A DNA stretch of 64,000 nucleotides. Origin: Isoetes taiwanensis. Its lineage: Eukaryota > Streptophyta > Lycopodiopsida > Isoetales > Isoetaceae. A program made the position numbers and the translations under genes. This document shows positions 42,818 through 53,292 of this stretch, piece after piece (within the stretch, counting starts at the first letter, position 1; each line of letters starts with the position of its first letter). The DNA is taken from positions 5,597,563-5,661,562 of the forward strand of contig JAJEKV010000014.1 in NCBI GenBank assembly GCA_021234155.1, read 5' to 3'. Under the pieces are notes generated by a model. That model was not told the DNA's origin. It saw only the letters and a program-made list of their open reading frames with translations, and did not search any database.

Positions 42818-44445
42818 TGTGACGCTCCCTGAATATATACGACCCCCGGCCGTATACATACGGGGACTTTCCCCTCCCATGGCGACCATATCGCCACGAG
42901 CAGGGCCCTCCGTCTATCCCGGGCCATCTATAGAGAGATGCCCGAGTGAAGGACACGGAGGTGTCATTCGGCCCACGCCTTCAGTGGGACTCCTATGTCG
43001 CGGAAGCGTGCATACATGTTAGCACACAGCACAAATACATATAAATAACCACCACGAAGGGTGGAACATCCATCCAAATACCAACGGCAAAGAATATGCA
43101 TCTAATCCTAAAGAAAACACCCAAAACCCATGGTTCTACCCCGGCTCGGACTCCAGTGAGGATCGACTGACGGCTAGGTCTCAAGAGATTAGCAGACCGA
43201 ATCTTGACATGGCGTTGGCTGGCATAGAACATCGGCTAGGGTTGTCCACTCCATCCGCCCCTCCTGTGCACACTTTGCAGATGAGTCGAATCATGCTATG
43301 GCTTCGCTATAGCCTTCCGGAGACGCAGGCTCGAGGTATCACCCTGCTGAGCCTACTCCAGGGTTCATGACGCCCCGGTCCGATGAGGCAGTCGGGGAAG
43401 CCCCCTTCCGGGATCCGCAATGGTTCCATGGGTGGACTAGAGAATACGTGCGCATCGGCGACCCCCCCATCCGTGCATTCGACTTACCGCCCTAAATCTA
43501 CTTAAAGTACGAGGATGCCCCATGGGTCACACCTCTTTGTGCCGAGTGTCGGACCCATACCCGCCTGGATCGCGCCCTAGCCCACCGGCCGGCTATTAGG
43601 CCTAGTCCCACTGTAGGAGTCTCGGGGAGCCTTTTATGTTCGTGCAAGACCCCACCCCGCTTCCTGCCATGTCCCTTGTTTGGTGCTAAGCCAATCCATA
43701 GCATCTATGACCCTAAGTGGTCTCTTGTACACTGGCCAACTAGTGGGGATGCTACAGGCTCTATCTAGGAGCATACTACAATACATGGGCTCGAGGTCTC
43801 TACCCCGTAATCCTCCATTTCGTGAGTAATACCATGCAAAGAACTATCAATCCATCCTTTACAAGCATAATCAAGATCGGAAATAAGAAGAACTCACCTT
43901 TACAATCAAGGGTTAGTTCAGACAAGTGAAACAAAGAGAGAACAGAGAAGCAAACACAATCGCTTGCCAAACAGGGGCATTACCCTAGAATTCACAACTA
44001 TACTAGCCACCCACGAAGTTCGGGCGGACCCATTACCAATTGGTGCTTCCATCTCCTAGGTCTTGGTGTTCAACCCGCCTACAGTAAAAGTACTTGGTAT
44101 GGTGGCGCCACCAAGGATTGGGGGTAGGCCGGCTCTGCTCCTTTTGGACGAATTTTGGGAGTCAATTAGCAATAGGATCGGGTGATGTTCCAATTTGGAA
44201 ATCCCCATCTTTGGCCGGTCCAATTAGGCCAGGTGGCGCCTTCCCAAAGCATTAATTGGCCTAATTAACCCATTTAATATTAATCCCTAGATTATAGGTT
44301 ATTATCTTTAATGACCCTTTTAGGTCAACCCCCTAGGTTACAATACCCCATGGTGGCGTACCTTTATCGGGTGACGTGTCAGTATATTTATAGGTGTACC
44401 GTATAAATACGTTACGTATACCGTATAAATACGTGGAACGTCACA
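42818..44445 (-). repeat. 3' LTR of gypsy element 2
   Basis: 1628 bp, TGTGACGCTCCCTG...GGAACGTCACA. It aligns over its full length with 53576-55184 with many small differences. It lacks a 32-bp palindromic stretch present in the other LTR. The last 60 bases contain three CGTATAAATACG-like words. Confidence 0.93.
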
Positions 44446-44462
44446 TTCTCCCCTCCTTAAAA
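44446..44462 (-). other. Polypurine tract of gypsy element 2
   Basis: Directly inside the 3' LTR the minus strand reads TTTTAAGGAGGGGAGAA before TGTGACG. The purine run is in the expected place for plus-strand priming. Confidence 0.75.
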
Positions 44463-44539
44463 ATAATGCTGTCCTCAGCATTGGGGTTAATTAATCAGAG
44501 ACAGTTACTTAAAAAAAACTGAATTAGGAAGAATATACT

Positions 44540-46270
44540 GATGCAAGATTTGTGAGGGGAACTTTGGATATGGCGCTAGGGTTTCGCGGCTAGGGCGGCG
44601 GCAGGCGGCCGCCCCTCTCTTGCAGGACGAACGAAGTCCCCATAGCTTGTTGGAAGAGTGCGTTGGAAAGCCTCGCACTTGCTTCTGCATCTGATTTTGT
44701 TGCTAGTTGAAGAAGGTGTGATGTGCTTTTTTTTAACAGCCTTGTAGCAGAGGATCTTCCCTGGAGCTCGCCTTAGCTTTAGGAGTTCTTTCTGTCCAAG
44801 ATGCTGTGGTAAGAACCTCCTTGCTTCTCCTGCAGCTTAATCATATCTGGAAGCCCCTTTGCATTAGCAGGGCTGGATGTTGTTGATGCATAGGCTAGGA
44901 AGTTATCTCAGTTCCATCTTTATGGCATATGCTAGTCCCTCTTCAATGTTTAAACGTTGTCAGAATAGTTGTAATAGGCTGCACCCACTGTGGCCAGGCA
45001 GTATGGCTGCACTCATTGCAGTCAAAGGTGGATGGGTGCACTCACTGCACCCAGCTGTGACACAGGACGTCTAGTCTGGCTCTTGGTTCTTAAGTGGAAA
45101 AGGGGTTGCATGACAGCTGAGGTTTCTTTCTGTAAACAAAACATGAGGGAAATGCCATTAAGCAACATGCATATTGTAGCAGTATCTACTATGGATGAGC
45201 AGGTCTTGAATATTGCAGCATATCAGTCTCGACCTAGTTGTTGCAAGAGGGTGATGGTCTTACATGCTTCGATGTTGTCTTCTTTCCTCAAATATGATGG
45301 AGTTGGTTTAGAGATGGATATATTGCAGGAAATGGAGGCCAGACCTTTAGTATTCTAAGGTGTGAGAAGAGGGTCGAATAGTTTCTGCAAATCAATAACT
45401 GAAGGTATATAACCCGGGTTGTGCTTCAGGATCTCATGTTATGGTCAAGGAACTTTTTCCTGTAGTACTGCGCCTTGGAAGAAGTAGGAAAGGTATGCTC
45501 TTTGAGTACTGGTATCCCTTCTCCGTAGCTAGCTCTAGTTGTGTCTGTTGGATTGAAGGCAGGCAAGCATCTAAGGTTATCGCATCATGCAGCAATGGGT
45601 TGGATGTGTGGATGTTCCCAGTTTGTCTATGGCAGATATCTATGTTATAATGTGAGTCTTGGATGGTGGCATGCCTCCCTTGTGTTGCCCTCTCCTATCC
45701 CAACTAGGAGGAGGTGTAGCTTCTAGAAGTGGTATGTGACAGGAAATTGATGAGAGGGAAGAGGTCCAGGAGGCTCGTGGTACGGGAGAACCATGGGTTA
45801 TCACAACTATGGTAGAGTATGATAGAGACAAAACCTAGGCAGGTGGACTGAATGAATTGTGGGGTAATGGACCACCCTTTAGGGGAGGCTTTGACTGATG
45901 TATCTATAACGGGAAGACGGTGAGGATGACTATTCTCCTTGTAGTACCTTTATGGGACAGTGTAGATCAAGGCCGAGTTAACGCGTGGGAAGAAGTTCTC
46001 TATTTCTTGTTCCTTGTTAGCCTGCATTTTCGGATCAACAGCACAGTGTGGTATTGTCTCTAGGTCATTATCAGATCTCCCCTTAATTCGGTTTCTATGG
46101 CAGTGCTACTCTCTAAATCTACATCTCGGTTACCTTTGTAAATACTTCCCATCTGGCGACCATGTGCTTTTCAATTCTTCCTATCCGGCCTATTGTGGAG
46201 CCTGAAAAATAAGGTCACAAGGCCTTGTACTAGTTTTTAAGATTAATAGAAAATTAAAAAAGCTTGCCTA

Positions 46271-46305
<35 letters not shown>

Positions 46306-46306
46306 A
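44540..46306 (+). mobile_element. Poly(A)-tailed LINE-like insertion without RT domain
   Basis: Flanked by a perfect 12-bp duplication GAAGAATATACT (44528-44539 and 46307-46318). It ends in about 32 uninterrupted A residues after 'GAAAATTAAAAAAGCTTGCCTAC'. The 5' end is GC-rich and contains GCGCTAGGGTTTCGCGGCTA and GGCGGCAGGCGGCCGCC, as at the start of many plant L1-type LINEs. Over 1.77 kb no reverse transcriptase or endonuclease motif is seen, only unrelated frames such as 44990-45358. It was therefore copied by LINE machinery in trans. It may be an internally deleted LINE, or a retroposed transcript with a LINE-like 5' end. The perfect TSD and homopolymer tail indicate a recent event. Confidence 0.85.
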
Positions 46307-46318
46307 GAAGAATATACT

Positions 46319-46697
46319 TAAGAAAGGAAGATAACTTATTATTTCAAACAGTAATACATTGAAGTTGAAAATAACAAAGTGTCAGGTGCATTTTACAAAC
46401 TTATCACCAGAAGAAGTTCAAGGACCGAAGTCCGATTTTAAAACATCATAGACGACGAAAATAACACATGTAAACAAAGCGGATCTGGAAAAGTCGGGTC
46501 ATCAGCAACCCTCTATACATGGGCAGGTCACGAACTGCTTACTGGCCTGCACATGTCAATATATCAGTATGTATCAATAATATAATTAGATTGTGGTTGA
46601 AGGGTCCACCCCCTATAATAAAAGAAAAATGTATCTACAAGGGAATCTATCATGTCTATAGTTTGCAATTCATCATAGTCGAGATGAACGCAGGCTA
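46319..46697. other. Non-coding 3' internal region of gypsy element 2
   Basis: Between the LINE-like insertion and the end of the chromodomain ORF. No recognisable coding sequence. The element's 3' region before insertion was about 0.46 kb. Confidence 0.5.
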
Positions 46698-47843
46698 TTA
46701 ACTACATGCCTTCGAACAGTTCGTGGTCATGTCAACATCAACAATACACCACGTCCTAGAGAACACGAAGGTGATCTCATCATCGGTTAATATTATTAAA
46801 TACGATCCATCTACCCCTCTACTGCCTGATTGGCGGCTAATCAAGCCTTCAAGCTTACCGCCGGGAGCGGGGTTGATAGCATCGTTGATGGTGCGGCCCT
46901 GAGATTCCCACATGAAGTCCGGATAATGCTTCTCAAGGTCTATCTTCATCACCCAGGTAGCATCCTCAACCGGTAAGTGTTTCCACTTAACCAAGTATTG
47001 CAACATTTGAGTCCTTCTGGTTTGTTTATAAGCTCGATCAAGAAGAGCTTCAGGCACTATCTCGAGGTGCTCCTCTGTCATTTCTAGGAGGGTTGGGGTG
47101 TCCAAAACCTCCTCTGGATCAGGGGTGTGTTGTTTCAGAAGACTCACGTGAAAGACCTTGTGGATCTTCAAGCGGGGTGGCAAATCCAAGCGATATGCCT
47201 GCTCTCCAACACGTTCAGTAATCTTGAAGGGCCCAGCCCATCTGGGTGCCAACTTCTTGCAGTTACCAATTTTAAGCTTGGCTTGTTTTACTTTGATCTT
47301 AAGCCAAACCGATTCACCCACTTGGAAGACTCGTGGGGTTCTGTGTTTATCCGCTACACTCTTCTGACGACTACGTGCAACTAATAAGTAACCACGAACT
47401 TCTTCAACCAAAGCTTGCATTTCCAAAAGGAGTTGTTGAGAAACCTCCACTTTAGAAACAGGGTTATGCCATGTGTCTGGAGTAAGACATTGATACCCAT
47501 AATTGATCATAAAGGGAGACATCCTGGAAGACTCCTGTTTCATGCTGTTATAGGCAAACTCTACCAGATAAATATAGTCAGCCCATTGTGATTGCTTACT
47601 CCACACATAACTGCGTAGCATATCCTCTATAATACGATTGGTACGTTCTGTCTGACCATCCATCTGAGGATGATATGCTGTACTCATAGCAAGCTTGGTC
47701 TGGATAGTGGCGAAGAAATCTTTCCAGAATGCACTTACAAATTTGGGATCCCTGTCGGACACAATAACTCTTGGCATTCCGTGCAACCTGAAAATTTCCT
47801 TTGCAAAAGCAGGGCGGTGTCGGCGGTGTCGGTGGTACGACAT
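46698..47843 (-). CDS. pol: Integrase C-terminal half and chromodomain
   Basis: Continues the integrase core after a frameshift. The second catalytic aspartate lies in [17 protein letters not shown] near residue 29. The glutamate is in [14 protein letters not shown] near residue 65. Next come the SH3-like GPF(K/E)I..RVG..AYRL.LP region and a chromodomain at about 258-298 (EALLDR...[15 protein letters not shown]). The VKW tryptophan of the aromatic cage is kept; the usual second aromatic after it is replaced by HLP, as in degenerate chromodomains of many plant elements. Integrase chromodomains are thought to guide insertion to marked chromatin. A further 40-odd residues follow to the stop. Separated from the first half only by a shift near 47.8 kb. 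Confidence 0.9.
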   Translation of the reverse strand: MSYHRHRRHRPAFAKEIFRLHGMPRVIVSDRDPKFVSAFWKDFFATIQTKLAMSTAYHPQMDGQTERTNRIIEDMLRSYVWSKQSQWADYIYLVEFAYNSMKQESSRMSPFMINYGYQCLTPDTWHNPVSKVEVSQQLLLEMQALVEEVRGYLLVARSRQKSVADKHRTPRVFQVGESVWLKIKVKQAKLKIGNCKKLAPRWAGPFKITERVGEQAYRLDLPPRLKIHKVFHVSLLKQHTPDPEEVLDTPTLLEMTEEHLEIVPEALLDRAYKQTRRTQMLQYLVKWKHLPVEDATWVMKIDLEKHYPDFMWESQGRTINDAINPAPGGKLEGLISRQSGSRGVDGSYLIILTDDEITFVFSRTWCIVDVDMTTNCSKACS

Positions 47844-49969
47844 GGCAAGAAATGAGCCATTTTTGACAGTTTGTCGACCACTACCATCAAGGCATCATAG
47901 CCACGGAGAGTACGTGGAAGGCCCACAATAAAATCCATGGTTATTACTTCCCACTTGGCGTTGGGCACATCCAGAGGTTGCAACTCTCCTGGAACTCTTA
48001 ATTGCTCAGCTTTGGTTTGTTGACACACTTGACACTGCTTAATGTATCTAGCAATATCCTTCTTCATCGAAGGCCAAAAATAACTGGAGCGGATCTTAAA
48101 GTAGGTCTTCATAAAACCTGCATGTCCAGCTATAGGGCTGCTGTGCGTGTCATGGAGAATCAGCTTACGTACTCCTGAAGTCTCAGGTACACACAACTTA
48201 TCCTTGTAATATAGCAAGTGGCCTTCTTTCTTATATGAACGAAAAGTTTCCCGCTCTTTATCTGTACGGGCTTCCTTATTCAAGCTCCCCCAAACATCAC
48301 AGAACTCGGGATCCGTGGCCAAGGTCTGCTCTATTTGTTTCCCAAACTCACTAGTGAGTGTGGAAATTGCATTACAATGGGTCCGGGTTACTAAGGGATG
48401 ACGTGACAACGCATCCGCAACCACATTGTGCTTCCCAGGCTTATACATAATCTCAAAATCATACTCTTCCAAAAATTCCATCCATCTCCTCTGACGGAGG
48501 TTGAGATTCGGCTGGGTGGTTAAATAACGGAGACTCTGATGATCCGTATCTAACTGAAATCTTCTACCAAGAAGGTAGTGTCTCCAAATACGCAGAGCGC
48601 GGACAACTGCCAACAATTCCTGGTCATGGGTAGGGTATCGCTGTTCCGTGTCGTTCATCTTCTTTGAATCATATGCAATAACTCTCCCTTCCTGCATTAG
48701 GACTCCACCGGTAGCAATCTTACTAGCATCGGTTGCCACTAGCTTATCCTTTTCAGGATCAGGCAATGTGAGGACTGGTGTAGACGTTAAAGCATCCTTA
48801 AGCTTCTGAAAAGCTACCTGGACTTTTGCTTTCAATTGTTCCATCCAATCCTTCACCTTCTCGTGTTTTGTGAGATCAGTAAGAGGTGCGGCAATCGTTG
48901 CAAAATCCTTAACAAATTTCCGATAATATCCTGCTAGTCCCAAGAAACTTCGGACCTCCGAGACATTACCCGGAATAGGCCAATCCCTTACTGCTTCTAT
49001 CTTTGCTGGATCTGTAGCAATTCCCTCTGCTGAAATGTCGACCTTCGGAGTGGCAAACTTGCACTTAGAGAACTTGGCAAAGAGCTGATGACGTCTTAGC
49101 TTTTGCAGGGCCAACCGAAGATGTTTCTCATGCTGCTCCAAGGTTTTACTATAGATGAGAATGTCGTCAAAGAAAATAACAACAAAATCATCTAAGTATT
49201 GTCGGAAGACATCATTCATTAATCGCATGAAAGTCGCCGGGGCATTAATTAATCCAAAAGGCATCACAGTAAACTCATAATGCCCATATCTAGTGCGAAA
49301 AGCAGACTTATGGATGTCCTCCTCCTTTATCCTTATCTGATGGTATCCGGAGCGTAAATCAATCTTTGAGAAATATTTGGCGCCTTGCAACTGGTCCATT
49401 AGATCATCTGCCCTAGGCAAAGCATAGCGATTCTTGATGGTATGCTTATTGAGCTGCCTATAATCAATACACATCCTCAAGGAGCCATCCTTTTTCTTAA
49501 CAAAAAGGATAGGAGCGCCAAAAGGCGAGACACTAGGCCGAATGAAACCTAGGTTTAATAACTCCTGAAGTTGCTTCTTAAGCTCTGCCAACTCTGGAGG
49601 ACTCATTCGGTACGGGGCCTTGCTGGTAGGCTTAGTACCTGGTTCTAGAGCTATCTCACATTCTACCCCTCTAAAAGGAGGAAGTTTCTGAATCTCATCT
49701 GGGAAAAGGTCGCTGAATTCTCGGAGAAGACTAGCAATCCCCTTTGGCAAGGTATCGATCACCTGCTTCTGCTTAGCATCCGACTCAACGGAGGCAAGTC
49801 TAACGACGCAGAGGAGCTTATTCTTGCGTATAGCTTTTTCTAACTGCCTGATTGACATAGACTGCATAATAGGGTTGAAGGGATCACCTTTTATAGTCAC
49901 GCGGGCTCCATTGGCGGCGTTGAAGGTAACCTCCCGTTTCCATCCCGACAATAAGGTCATATTTGCCAA
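47735..49969 (-). CDS. pol: Pol: reverse transcriptase, RNase H, integrase N-terminal half
   Basis: 744 codons. The frame begins in the protease C-terminal flank ([18 protein letters not shown]). The reverse transcriptase has [20 protein letters not shown] and the catalytic FFDDILIYS box near residue 267. RNase H follows with [16 protein letters not shown] near 413 and TDHQSLRYL. The integrase zinc domain is at about 613-650 ([19 protein letters not shown]), and the first catalytic aspartate is in [10 protein letters not shown] near 677. After [18 protein letters not shown] the frame leaves the integrase near 47.8 kb, where the next ORF takes over. The enzyme order defines Ty3/gypsy. The breaks on both sides make this copy non-autonomous unless frameshifted. 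Confidence 0.93.
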   Translation of the reverse strand: MANMTLLSGWKREVTFNAANGARVTIKGDPFNPIMQSMSIRQLEKAIRKNKLLCVVRLASVESDAKQKQVIDTLPKGIASLLREFSDLFPDEIQKLPPFRGVECEIALEPGTKPTSKAPYRMSPPELAELKKQLQELLNLGFIRPSVSPFGAPILFVKKKDGSLRMCIDYRQLNKHTIKNRYALPRADDLMDQLQGAKYFSKIDLRSGYHQIRIKEEDIHKSAFRTRYGHYEFTVMPFGLINAPATFMRLMNDVFRQYLDDFVVIFFDDILIYSKTLEQHEKHLRLALQKLRRHQLFAKFSKCKFATPKVDISAEGIATDPAKIEAVRDWPIPGNVSEVRSFLGLAGYYRKFVKDFATIAAPLTDLTKHEKVKDWMEQLKAKVQVAFQKLKDALTSTPVLTLPDPEKDKLVATDASKIATGGVLMQEGRVIAYDSKKMNDTEQRYPTHDQELLAVVRALRIWRHYLLGRRFQLDTDHQSLRYLTTQPNLNLRQRRWMEFLEEYDFEIMYKPGKHNVVADALSRHPLVTRTHCNAISTLTSEFGKQIEQTLATDPEFCDVWGSLNKEARTDKERETFRSYKKEGHLLYYKDKLCVPETSGVRKLILHDTHSSPIAGHAGFMKTYFKIRSSYFWPSMKKDIARYIKQCQVCQQTKAEQLRVPGELQPLDVPNAKWEVITMDFIVGLPRTLRGYDALMVVVDKLSKMAHFLPCRTTDTADTALLLQRKFSGCTECQELLCPTGIPNL

Positions 49970-51158
49970 TATCCATTAGCTCGGCACCCAAGGCAACTGG
50001 TGCACCTGGCAACTGCATCTTAAGGTTTATGTGGCGGCCATGAGTGTGTCTGATCTTACCACTAGCTAAAGTGACTGGCTTTGGTCGGGATCTCAACGTT
50101 TCCAGCTGCAATACCTGGGCCATTCTAGGAGAAGCAAAATTATGTGTACTTCCCGTATCCATCAAAATTATGAAAGGCTTACTGTCTACTTGGCCTATGG
50201 TGGAAATAACCTGTTCAAGGTTAGGAGCTAACTTCTTATGGCCGGCTGTGGTTGAAAGTGCTCGGAGTGCCCATACAGCCGCCTCTGCTTCAGGTGCAAT
50301 GGCTTTAGCAAAGAAGAGAACCTGTCTGCTGGTAAAAGCCGACAAAAAGAAGCGAGTAATGTGGCATTTCAACCCCTGTACCATCGGGTGGGTTGAAGAG
50401 GCCAACTCTGACTCCAAATTCTGGGGCAGCTCCTCCTCCATAGCAAAATCCTTCTCCTCCTGAGCATACTGGCTCTCATTACATAGATCCTCCATGGTTG
50501 GGTCATCTTCGATTTTGACGACAACATCGTTGATGTTGGGCACATGAGGCCCCGTATCATGAAAAGCAGATTCAGGAACTGAGGATGGGGTACCCTGAAT
50601 CATTAATTGGCGTAAAGATAACAATGTACTGATAGGCTCAACATCAAGAGGCTGATAGTTGAGCAGTTGATGTATCTGCGGCACATAGACGGGTCGGGAA
50701 TAATCGATGAAGTCATGCTGACCCTGACAATACTCGGCGAGCTCATAGAGAAGATGAGCCGTCTTCTGCTTTCCCTTATTGGCGATATCCTGATACGCCC
50801 ACTGAATGTCACTCAGCAGTAAGTAATCTTGATCCCCAACCTTGATGATAGGAAGCGAACTTAAGCCGACAAGAGCTTGGCCCTTACCACGGGGTAGAGG
50901 CTTCTCTTTGGCCAATTCCTTCCATCTCACGAAGTCGGCATAGCTTATCTGCTCGTCCTCCTCAGGATCTGGAGGAAGTTGGAACTTGGTTTGCTCCAAG
51001 GCCGTGTCTGTACTGTCAACATACCTATCCATATATAAGAGCAAGGGCAAATTGGGCCTCAAAGTACAACCCGCTAGAGCCACAGTCAATAATGGGGGCG
51101 TGCTTAGCACGTCTGAGAATGCCCTTAAGGATATCGTAACTGTGGCGGTCATCCCCAA
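49884..51158 (-). CDS. Gag-pol linker region with aspartic protease
   Basis: 424 codons. The first about 35 residues are probably out-of-frame translation. From [14 protein letters not shown] on, the composition looks coding. The middle part ([20 protein letters not shown], then [20 protein letters not shown]) matches no domain I know. An acidic stretch leads to the retroviral aspartic protease: [20 protein letters not shown] near residue 333 with the DTGS active site, then KYDLIVGM. The frame then ends, and the downstream flank continues in the pol ORF after a shift near 49.94 kb. No zinc knuckles are present, so RNA binding must lie elsewhere. Its own beginning seems to lie in the ORF at 51025-51471. 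Confidence 0.8.
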   Translation of the reverse strand: MGMTATVTISLRAFSDVLSTPPLLTVALAGCTLRPNLPLLLYMDRYVDSTDTALEQTKFQLPPDPEEDEQISYADFVRWKELAKEKPLPRGKGQALVGLSSLPIIKVGDQDYLLLSDIQWAYQDIANKGKQKTAHLLYELAEYCQGQHDFIDYSRPVYVPQIHQLLNYQPLDVEPISTLLSLRQLMIQGTPSSVPESAFHDTGPHVPNINDVVVKIEDDPTMEDLCNESQYAQEEKDFAMEEELPQNLESELASSTHPMVQGLKCHITRFFLSAFTSRQVLFFAKAIAPEAEAAVWALRALSTTAGHKKLAPNLEQVISTIGQVDSKPFIILMDTGSTHNFASPRMAQVLQLETLRSRPKPVTLASGKIRHTHGRHINLKMQLPGAPVALGAELMDIGKYDLIVGMETGGYLQRRQWSPRDYKR

Positions 51159-51471
51159 ACATGTGCTCTAAGATATCCCTATGAAGATAGGGTTGAGGCG
51201 GCTCCCCGAAAAACTCAGCTTGTGGCAGAATTTCCTCTTCATAAAACTCTAGGAAGGTGTCATAATCAGGGTGTGCTCGCAGATTGTCGAGAAGGTCGAC
51301 TCTACACTGCAACATGGGATTCAAGAGAGGATAAGGAACCTGGGGATCCCATTGCTCGCCTCCCATGTACCATGCTAGGCGGCCAGCGTAATCCATTACT
51401 GCAGACGGCAGATGGGAGGAGGAAGAAAACAAAAGGAATAAGAAATGATGAAACGCTAAAGTGAAAGTCAC
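51025..51471 (-). CDS. Start of the second element ORF (unknown domain)
   Basis: The likely start is the ATG at 51396 (MDYAGRLAWYMGGEQWDPQV), because the residues before it are hydrophobic low-complexity. The protein is acidic and aromatic-rich, about 123 residues, ending [14 protein letters not shown]. At the same place the 49884-51158 frame begins its plausible coding part with MDRYVDS, so the two are probably one protein separated by a frameshift near 51.04 kb. A motif AAAGTGAAAGTCACTTTTAA at 51458-51478 lies upstream, shared with the leader of the first ORF. It was not recognised as a known capsid domain. Confidence 0.6.
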   Translation of the reverse strand: MTFTLAFHHFLFLLFSSSSHLPSAVMDYAGRLAWYMGGEQWDPQVPYPLLNPMLQCRVDLLDNLRAHPDYDTFLEFYEEEILPQAEFFGEPPQPYLHRDILEHMFGDDRHSYDILKGILRRAKHAPIIDCGSSGLYFEAQFALALIYG

Positions 51472-51530
51472 TTTTAAACTTCTTGGGCACGGCGTTCAAG
51501 GCGCCAGCTAATTATGTGTAATCATTTATT

Positions 51531-51561
<31 letters not shown>

Positions 51562-51691
51562 TTTTTTTCAACACGCATATACACAGAAGGAAAAAAAAAA
51601 AAAAAAAAAATACGCTGATTAAGAAGTCAAAGACAAAATTTGTATTAATATATACCGACTTACATATATACAAAATTGATGCTTTACATAG
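51472..51691. other. Spacer between the H3 ORF and the protease ORF
   Basis: Contains a (TTTA)n microsatellite at about 51526-51565 and an A-run at about 51591-51610. No coding sequence. With the shared upstream motif it may be a leader or internal promoter for the second ORF. Confidence 0.5.
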
Positions 51692-52708
51692 TCATGGCCG
51701 TTCCCCACGGATCCGGCGTGCTAGTTGAAGGTCCTTTGTCATAATGGTCACTCTCTTGGCATGGATTGCACATAAGCTGGCATCGCCGAAGAGGGCCACC
51801 AAATAGGCTTCGGCTGCCTCCTGGAGTGCTAGAATGGCATGAGTTTGAAACCGGAGATCCGTCTTGAAGTCTTGAGCAATCTCTCGGACCAGGCGCTGGA
51901 AAGGAAGTTTCCGTAGCAAAAACTCGGTGGATTTCTGGTACTTCCTTATCTCCCTAAGTGCGACGGTACCAGGCTTATAACGATGCCTCCTCTTAGGCTG
52001 GGGTGGAGCTCTAGGAATAGACTTTCCTGCTGTTCTGGGATGCTGGGCCTTTCGGATGAGATGGTCTCGTCGATTATCCCCTGCAGCCTTAGCAATACTA
52101 CCCCGAGCCTTGAGCTGGTCCTTATACTGAGCACCCGACTTACGGGGCGTCTGCGTCTTTTTTAGCCTTCGGCGAGGAGCAGAAACGTTGGGAGGTGACG
52201 GATCTTGGTGGCGCCGTTCTTCCTCTTCTTTCCTTAACCGCTCCTTAACTGCCTCTGTTACCTCGTTCGCCCTCTGGTCGGCTTCGTCCTGCATTCTTTT
52301 CCTATGTTGCTCCTGTTCTAACTGCTGTGCTTGGAGGGTATCTTCGCGAAGTTTAGCAGCCTCCTCAGTCAATTGCGTTGCCCTCTGTGATTGTGCCTGG
52401 AAGGCGGCCTGCTCCTCTGCTCTCTTCTCCCTGGCTATCCTAATATCTGTTCTTCTTTTAAGCTCTAGGAAGTAGCGTGGAGGGTTGGCCTGCATGTCCC
52501 GCTCGACAGCGCATTGGAATTGATCTGTGAAGAATGGTGGGGTTCCCGCTTCCCAGATAATACGGTTAGTTTCTTCTTCATAAGAAAAAGTGGGGAGGGT
52601 GTATGCCCCCCCATCAAAGAGGCACATCCCGTTTCCCAGGTAACGGTACCTAGAAGCGGGGTCATCAGATGCAAGCCACTGTAGGTCCGCTTCCTGTGCC
52701 ATTTGCAA
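51692..52708 (-). CDS. Gag-position protein with C-terminal histone H3
   Basis: 338 codons. Residues 1 to about 85 form an unknown region ([19 protein letters not shown]). About 86-170 is a highly charged coiled-coil-like stretch ([31 protein letters not shown]). About 180-241 is basic and resembles an H3 tail ([14 protein letters not shown]). Residues 242-338 are a complete H3 core: [92 protein letters not shown]. The alpha-N helix, all three fold helices, and loop 1 of canonical length (not the longer CENH3 type) are present. Changes are few, such as TH for SS after RFQ, T for P in IMPKD, and a final P for A. The fusion is in frame. Such conservation suggests selection on the H3 part. The function in the element is unknown. 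Confidence 0.93.
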   Translation of the reverse strand: MQMAQEADLQWLASDDPASRYRYLGNGMCLFDGGAYTLPTFSYEEETNRIIWEAGTPPFFTDQFQCAVERDMQANPPRYFLELKRRTDIRIAREKRAEEQAAFQAQSQRATQLTEEAAKLREDTLQAQQLEQEQHRKRMQDEADQRANEVTEAVKERLRKEEEERRHQDPSPPNVSAPRRRLKKTQTPRKSGAQYKDQLKARGSIAKAAGDNRRDHLIRKAQHPRTAGKSIPRAPPQPKRRHRYKPGTVALREIRKYQKSTEFLLRKLPFQRLVREIAQDFKTDLRFQTHAILALQEAAEAYLVALFGDASLCAIHAKRVTIMTKDLQLARRIRGERP

Positions 52709-52750
52709 GCTGTTTTGGGCCTGTGTTTGTAGGAAGGAAGGAAGGTACTT

Positions 52751-53074
52751 TTATCGTTCGGCTTCAGTTTGTTCATCTCCACCTGGCGGGAAGAACCGTG
52801 TACACTTCTGCACACCATCTTCTTGTTCAACTATGGTGCAGGTTTCTTGGATAGCGTTGAGCTTAAATACAAAACGCTCATTATAGCAGAAGAGTGGGTA
52901 TGGTATTCTGACTCCTTCATAGAAACGTTTAGCAAAATATTCCAGTATCTCCTCAGTTTTTGCCTCCGCTTCTGGCGATGGGTTTTGCCGTGGCAACAGT
53001 TCAGCCATTAAAAACTCTATGGGGGTTTGAGAATAACGGGGCTTGCGCTTGTACACCTGCTTGACTTCCTCCAT
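52751..53074 (-). CDS. N-terminal ORF upstream of the H3 fusion
   Basis: 107 codons, MEEVKQVYKRKPRYSQTPIE to DEQTEAER, then TAA. It is the first ORF after the leader, so it occupies the start of Gag. No domain was recognised; it is charged with a few aromatic patches (YPLFCYNERFVFKL). It is in exactly the same frame as 51692-52708 (distance between stops 1059 = 3 x 353) and only about 14 codons separate the stop from the next Met. So the two are probably one protein interrupted by a single TAA, by mutation or for readthrough. Confidence 0.7.
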   Translation of the reverse strand: MEEVKQVYKRKPRYSQTPIEFLMAELLPRQNPSPEAEAKTEEILEYFAKRFYEGVRIPYPLFCYNERFVFKLNAIQETCTIVEQEDGVQKCTRFFPPGGDEQTEAER

Positions 53075-53210
53075 GTCGAATAGGTGGGCGCTGGGCAGGC
53101 GCTTGGGGGAGAAAGGTGAGGGGCGAGGTTTGGCTATGGCGGAGGGAAGCTTCTAGTTCCGGCGGCTATGGCGGCTAGGCGGAGCTCAAAAGGGCGCTAG
53201 GTGTTTAAGA

Positions 53211-53238
53211 AAAGTGAAAGAAAAAAGTCACTTTTAAA
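53211..53238 (-). promoter_or_regulatory. Leader motif shared with the second ORF
   Basis: Plus-strand AAAGTGAAAG-AAAAA-AGTCACTTTTAAA. It matches 51458-51478 (AAAGTGAAAGTCACTTTTAA) except for a short A insertion. The first lies 137 bp before the first ORF's ATG, the second 62 bp before the second ORF's ATG. A role in transcription or translation is inferred only from position. Confidence 0.45.
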
Positions 53239-53292
53239 ATTTTAACCCTAAAAAAAAAAAAAATTATGAAAAAGTGGCGGACGCGTTTTTCG

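Noticed and set aside
51695-51985. A free-standing host histone H3 gene inserted in the retrotransposon
   Set aside because: The H3 core is in frame with a long upstream coding region, lacks its own start codon at the H3 N-terminus, and its tail is altered and extended; a fusion fits better.
51695-51985. CENH3 (centromeric H3 variant) as the captured histone
   Set aside because: Loop 1 is of canonical length (DFKTDLRFQ directly before ALQEA with no extra residues) and the helix sequences follow canonical H3.
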